In this document: one piece after another, positions 6,333-9,253 of the stretch
Layout of the letters: each line of letters begins with the position of its first letter
Numbering within the stretch: the stretch's first letter is position 1
NCBI GenBank assembly: GCA_023139225.1
Contig: JAGLNZ010000103.1
Coordinates: 1 to 9,253 of the forward strand
Direction of reading: 5' to 3'
Origin: Desulfobacula sp.
GTDB lineage: Bacteria; Desulfobacterota; Desulfobacteria; Desulfobacterales; Desulfobacteraceae
Length of the DNA: 9,253 nt
Notes under the pieces: generated by a model
Told to the model about the DNA's origin: nothing
The model's input: only the letters and a program-made list of their open reading frames with translations
Databases searched by the model: none
Position numbers and translations under genes: made by a program

Positions 6333-8207
6333 CTATTTGGGGTTGAGCTGATCAGCCACATATCCTATCCCAAGTTCGGTCAGTTTCTCACACCCCGGTG
6401 TGCCGGATTCATCCCACCCCCTTGCTGCGTAATATTCATCAAGCATCTGCTGCAGTTCTTCTTTGCTGATGAGATGACCTTTGGATGCACCACCCGGTAT
6501 GGGCTGGGTCATTAATCGATCCGGCAGGGTATCATCGGAACGGGTGAATCCTTCGCGGACATTAAAGGCCCTTGCAAGGTTGTTGATTCTCTCTCCTGCC
6601 TGAAGCACTTTGTCCGGTGTATATGCGATGCCGGTTACGGCTTCGAGTAATGAGGACGTGTTCTGTGCGGCAATGCCCACCACTGCCATATCGAGAATAA
6701 ATCCGCACATGGTGGGAGCATCCGTGGTGGCTGTCCTGATATCCTGGTTCCATTTGGTTAACTCTCCTTTGCCTTTCACCTCGAATCGGTCAATTTCCCT
6801 GGGAACCGGAATACCGAATATCTCCTGAAATGCATATCCCCTGCAGTGATCCGCCCCGGTAAAGGCGGTGGCGAAATTGAGCCCGTGGGCCTTGGCACCC
6901 CTGACATCATAGGCCGGAAGTTCCAGACCCTTGACATGCATGGCATATTTTTGTGATCCTTTTTGTATTTTTTGTGCGGCGATTCTGGTACCGTCAGCTA
7001 AAAGACCCCCAATGCCTTCACGATAAGGCATCTTTTTTAGAACCGCCATCATTGCTTCATGGTTTCCAAAGGTCAGTTCCAGGCCGTCCGTATCTTTTTT
7101 GGTCAGAATCCCTTTTTCATAAAGTTCCATGGCAAAAGCAATAGCCACGCCCGAGGATATGGTATCAAATCCCATTTCATCTGCCAGACGATCCGCCGCG
7201 ATGATGGCGTCGATATCTTCAACACCGGTTGCACCGCCAAAGGCATATATGGTTTCAAACTCAGGGCCTTCAGTCATAATTCCTGCATAATCTCCTGTTT
7301 TTGCAAGCTTTACCTGGCTGCATCCAACAGGACATCCATAACAATGTTCTTTGCCGACACTACGACTTGTCTGGGCTTGTATACCGATTTTTTCTATGGG
7401 ATCATATTCTCCTGTGGCTGAAAAATTTTTTGTGGGGAAAATGCCCATATTGCAGGTATGATCGACTACCATGGGGGTTCCCATTTTGGCAAATGCCGGG
7501 TAGAGTACCTGGCTTTCTTTCATGGCGGCAGTAAAAACTTTTCTTGCCTCTTTAAGCTTTTCCTTGTCTGCTACCTTGATCTTATCGTTACCGCGAACGG
7601 CTATGGCTTTAAGGTTTTTGGACCCCATGACAGCCCCGAGTCCCTTACGCCCTACAGCCCGCCATTCATTGATAATGGCGGCAATTTTGATCTGGTTTTC
7701 ACCAGCAGGCCCGATACAGGCGATCCTGGTATTCTGATCATTGAGATCATTTTTAATAATCTGTTGGGTATCGGTTGTTTTCATTCCCCATAATTTTTTA
7801 GCGCTGTAAAATTTTATATCACCGCTTTTAATAGACAGATAGACCGGGTCCAAAGATTTTCCTTCGATAATCAGGGCATCATATCCTGCAAATTTTAATT
7901 CAACGGGAAAATGGCCGCCAGACAACCCCATACCCACGGCTCCGGTCAATGGAGATTTTGCCGTAACCGCCATTCGGCTTGCGCAGGGCACATTTGTACC
8001 GGACAAGGGGCCGCTGGCAAATATCAGTTTATTATCCGGCCCCAGTGCATCTGTGTTTGCCGGTACCTCATCAAACAGGTACTTGATGCCGAACCCTGCA
8101 CCACCAATAAAGTCTTTTGCCACTTCAAACGGCAGATCTTCTTTTTTTGCAGTTTGATTTGTCAGATTAATACGTAAGATTTTTCCTGTGTAACCACCTT
8201 GATACAT
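6333..8207 (-). CDS. aor: Aldehyde:ferredoxin oxidoreductase (tungsten pterin enzyme)
   Basis: This 624-residue cytoplasmic enzyme of the AOR family oxidises aldehydes to carboxylic acids with ferredoxin as electron acceptor, and with reduced ferredoxin can run the reverse reaction. The N-terminal domain (about 5-205) begins GGYTGKILRINLT and contains ASGPLSGTNVPCASRM (64-79) and AVGRKGLGAVMGSKNLKAI (184-202), typical of bis-pterin binding. The helical domains follow (about 210-620). Cysteines C289, C292, C296 (HCYGCPVGC) and C501 (TMCGF) match the positions of the 4Fe-4S ligands in Pyrococcus AOR. YDVRGAKAHGLNFA (433-446) and GADHCRGY (451-458) belong to the second pterin-binding region. Length is normal (about 600-620). 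The Shine-Dalgarno AAGGAGGT before the ATG is ideal. XdhC and MocA homologues lie directly upstream, a context reported for AOR maturation. The substrate is not readable from sequence; aryl aldehydes are plausible given the aromatic-type regulator nearby. Confidence 0.94.
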   Translation of the reverse strand: MYQGGYTGKILRINLTNQTAKKEDLPFEVAKDFIGGAGFGIKYLFDEVPANTDALGPDNKLIFASGPLSGTNVPCASRMAVTAKSPLTGAVGMGLSGGHFPVELKFAGYDALIIEGKSLDPVYLSIKSGDIKFYSAKKLWGMKTTDTQQIIKNDLNDQNTRIACIGPAGENQIKIAAIINEWRAVGRKGLGAVMGSKNLKAIAVRGNDKIKVADKEKLKEARKVFTAAMKESQVLYPAFAKMGTPMVVDHTCNMGIFPTKNFSATGEYDPIEKIGIQAQTSRSVGKEHCYGCPVGCSQVKLAKTGDYAGIMTEGPEFETIYAFGGATGVEDIDAIIAADRLADEMGFDTISSGVAIAFAMELYEKGILTKKDTDGLELTFGNHEAMMAVLKKMPYREGIGGLLADGTRIAAQKIQKGSQKYAMHVKGLELPAYDVRGAKAHGLNFATAFTGADHCRGYAFQEIFGIPVPREIDRFEVKGKGELTKWNQDIRTATTDAPTMCGFILDMAVVGIAAQNTSSLLEAVTGIAYTPDKVLQAGERINNLARAFNVREGFTRSDDTLPDRLMTQPIPGGASKGHLISKEELQQMLDEYYAARGWDESGTPGCEKLTELGIGYVADQLNPK

Positions 8208-8265
8208 GATTTACCTCCTTGGCTGATTGGTAATAAATTATCTGGTGCACTTTATTCTTCGACCC

Positions 8266-8284
8266 TGGGCATATGGTCTGCCCA
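8266..8284. promoter_or_regulatory. Inverted repeat in the mocA-aor gap
   Basis: TGGGCA (8266-8271) and TGCCCA (8279-8284) form a perfect 6-bp inverted repeat with a 7-bp spacer, 8 bp beyond the stop of the mocA-like gene and about 60 bp upstream of the aor start. No T-run follows on the minus strand, so it does not look like a terminator. It might be an operator for aor. I found no convincing -35/-10 pair in this 84-bp gap; a GATAAT sequence near 8240 lacks a partner. Confidence 0.22.
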
Positions 8285-8291
8285 CTAATAT

Positions 8292-8897
8292 TTAAAGTTT
8301 TTTTGACATCAATTTTTTATAATCGTCCATTGTGTCCACATCAACCAGGATGGCCTCATCTGCAATCGGGACCTTTAATATGGATTCTTGAAATTCATTA
8401 AAAAGGACTCTTGGCCCGGTATCGCCGATGAGAGATTTCAGGCGGTGGAACAAGGATTTTGCAAAAATTACAGGGTTGCCCCGAATATCATTGCAATACG
8501 GGATGATAATCGGGGCATCGGATGTTTTACATGCATCAATAAGCCGGTTGATAATGGCGGCTGTGACAAGGGGCTGATCACCCAAAAGGAACATGGCTGC
8601 ATCACAAATGGATGAGATATTTTCAAGCCCTTTGATCAGGGATGTACTATGTCCTTTTGAGTATTCAGTATTCCTGACAACTTTTGTGCCTGAAAGATCA
8701 ATTGCCTTTTCTATTTCATCGGCACCATGCCCCAGAACAACAATGATTTCATTTAATGCGGAGTCTTTTGCATTTTGAACCACCTGACCAAGAAGGGTGC
8801 TGCTTCCAAAGGGCAGCAGTTGCTTTGTTTTTCCCATACGCAAAGAAGATCCTGCCGCAAGGATAATTCCGGCAATTTTTCTGCTTGACCCACTCAT
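8292..8897 (-). CDS. mocA: MocA/MobA-like molybdopterin nucleotidyltransferase
   Basis: This 201-residue NTP-transferase of the MobA-like fold is closest by motif to MocA, which transfers CMP from CTP to molybdopterin. Visible motifs are the nucleotide-binding LAAGSSLRMGKTKQLLPF (13-30, with K25), the metal-binding GDQP (106-109), GNPVIF (140-145), GDTGPR (158-163) and DVDTMDDY (186-193). The length agrees with E. coli MocA (about 190). The ATG (8897-8895) overlaps the TGA of the XdhC-like gene as ATGA, so the two are translationally coupled. MocA normally serves xanthine oxidase-type enzymes, whereas characterised AOR enzymes carry two molybdopterins without a nucleotide. Its place next to aor is therefore notable: it may serve another enzyme encoded further upstream, or have been recruited for AOR. 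Nucleotide specificity (CTP versus GTP) is inferred from motif similarity only. Confidence 0.85.
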   Translation of the reverse strand: MSGSSRKIAGIILAAGSSLRMGKTKQLLPFGSSTLLGQVVQNAKDSALNEIIVVLGHGADEIEKAIDLSGTKVVRNTEYSKGHSTSLIKGLENISSICDAAMFLLGDQPLVTAAIINRLIDACKTSDAPIIIPYCNDIRGNPVIFAKSLFHRLKSLIGDTGPRVLFNEFQESILKVPIADEAILVDVDTMDDYKKLMSKKL

Positions 8898-9253
8898 ACA
8901 ATCAGGTTTTTCTTTTTTTTGGCGGGTGCCCGTTTTTTGATTAGTTCTCCCACAATGCTGACCGCTATTTCCTCAGGGGTCTCAGCATTGATATCAATGC
9001 CGATGGGTGAATAGACTTTTGCAAGCTCATCTTGGGAAAACCCTTCATCCATAAGCGCCCTGTAAATGGTGTTCCTTTTTTTGGTGCTGCCGATCATGCC
9101 GATATAGGATGCGTTTGTGCCAAGGGCATATTGCAATACAACCTTATCATGAAGGTGGCCCCGTGTGATAATCAGAAGATATGAATTTTGCGAAATATTC
9201 AATTGCTCAAAGGCCTGGTCAAAATCAGTGATCAGGATTTCATCTGCGCCGGG
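8894..9253 (-). CDS. xdhC: XdhC-family molybdenum/tungsten enzyme maturation factor (C-terminal part)
   Basis: The reading frame is open to the right edge of the window, so 119 C-terminal residues are seen and the true start lies outside. A TTG at 9202-9200 could be misread as a start, but the family pattern continues upstream (ADEILITDFDQAFEQL). The visible part is the Rossmann-type XdhC C-terminal domain, with LLIITRGHLHDKVVLQYAL, ASYIGMIGSTKKR and YSPIGIDINAETPEEIAVSI, followed by a basic tail (KKRAPAKKKK). XdhC proteins bind and sulfurate the molybdenum cofactor before insertion. A branch of the family in anaerobes is annotated as an aldehyde oxidoreductase maturation factor, which suits the aor gene two genes downstream. 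The 4-bp overlap with the mocA-like gene supports a shared cofactor-handling unit. Confidence 0.88.
   Translation of the reverse strand, partial: PGADEILITDFDQAFEQLNISQNSYLLIITRGHLHDKVVLQYALGTNASYIGMIGSTKKRNTIYRALMDEGFSQDELAKVYSPIGIDINAETPEEIAVSIVGELIKKRAPAKKKKNLIV

Noticed and set aside
8297..8330. Plus-strand TTGACA close to TATAAT near the 3' end of the mocA-like gene
   Set aside because: The two elements are separated by only about 9 bp, far below the 16-18 bp needed, and no plus-strand gene follows.
9200..9202. TTG as the start codon of the XdhC-like gene
   Set aside because: The XdhC family pattern continues in frame upstream to the window edge, so the gene is truncated by the window and not short.

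Overview
The window is a 9.25 kb stretch in which every gene I can support lies on the minus strand, so transcription runs from right to left. The genes look like those of a strict anaerobe of the Desulfobacterota, most likely a Desulfobacula/Desulfobacter-type sulfate reducer. The evidence is a tungsten-type aldehyde:ferredoxin oxidoreductase with XdhC and MocA maturation genes, TrpB2-class enzymes, and a regulator whose coiled coil and LuxR helix-turn-helix half resembles the output module common in Desulfobacteraceae. The assignment to a lineage is inference; no rRNA or marker gene is present.

Layout in transcription order: (1) the C-terminal part of an XdhC-family maturation factor (8894 to the right edge), overlapping by 4 bp a MocA-like nucleotidyltransferase (8292-8897). 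(2) A 624-residue aldehyde:ferredoxin oxidoreductase (6333-8207). (3) A 145-bp leader with a perfect 19-bp palindrome, then a complete TrpB2-type tryptophan synthase beta-like gene (4814-6187). (4) A perfect 16-bp-stem hairpin (4759-4797). (5) A tight three-gene unit: a small four-cysteine protein (4426-4734), an ABC-class ATPase with a TTG start (3701-4429), and a regulator with a XylR/DmpR-type aromatic sensor (XylR_N + V4R) joined to a LuxR-type DNA-binding domain (2443-3690). (6) A 117-bp gap with a near-consensus sigma70 promoter and three helically phased GTGA sites. (7) A catalytic-domain-only phosphoglycerate dehydrogenase-like gene (1378-2325) followed by a second TrpB2 gene (1-1316, running off the left edge).

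The two TrpB2 genes are paralogues that align without a gap at a constant offset of 4871 bp (my manual count is about 89% protein identity). They bracket the regulator, the ATPase and the dehydrogenase. A coherent but unproven reading is an aromatic-responsive locus. The XylR_N/V4R-LuxR protein would sense a small aromatic compound, plausibly indole, phenol or a related molecule, and control the TrpB2 enzymes. The SerA-like protein could feed the serine or O-phosphoserine branch that supplies the TrpB2 co-substrate. The aldehyde oxidoreductase would oxidise an aldehyde, possibly from aromatic amino acid breakdown, with ferredoxin as acceptor.

No tRNA, rRNA, CRISPR array, insertion sequence or complete mobile element was recognised. 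The longest stretch without a gene is 145 bp.
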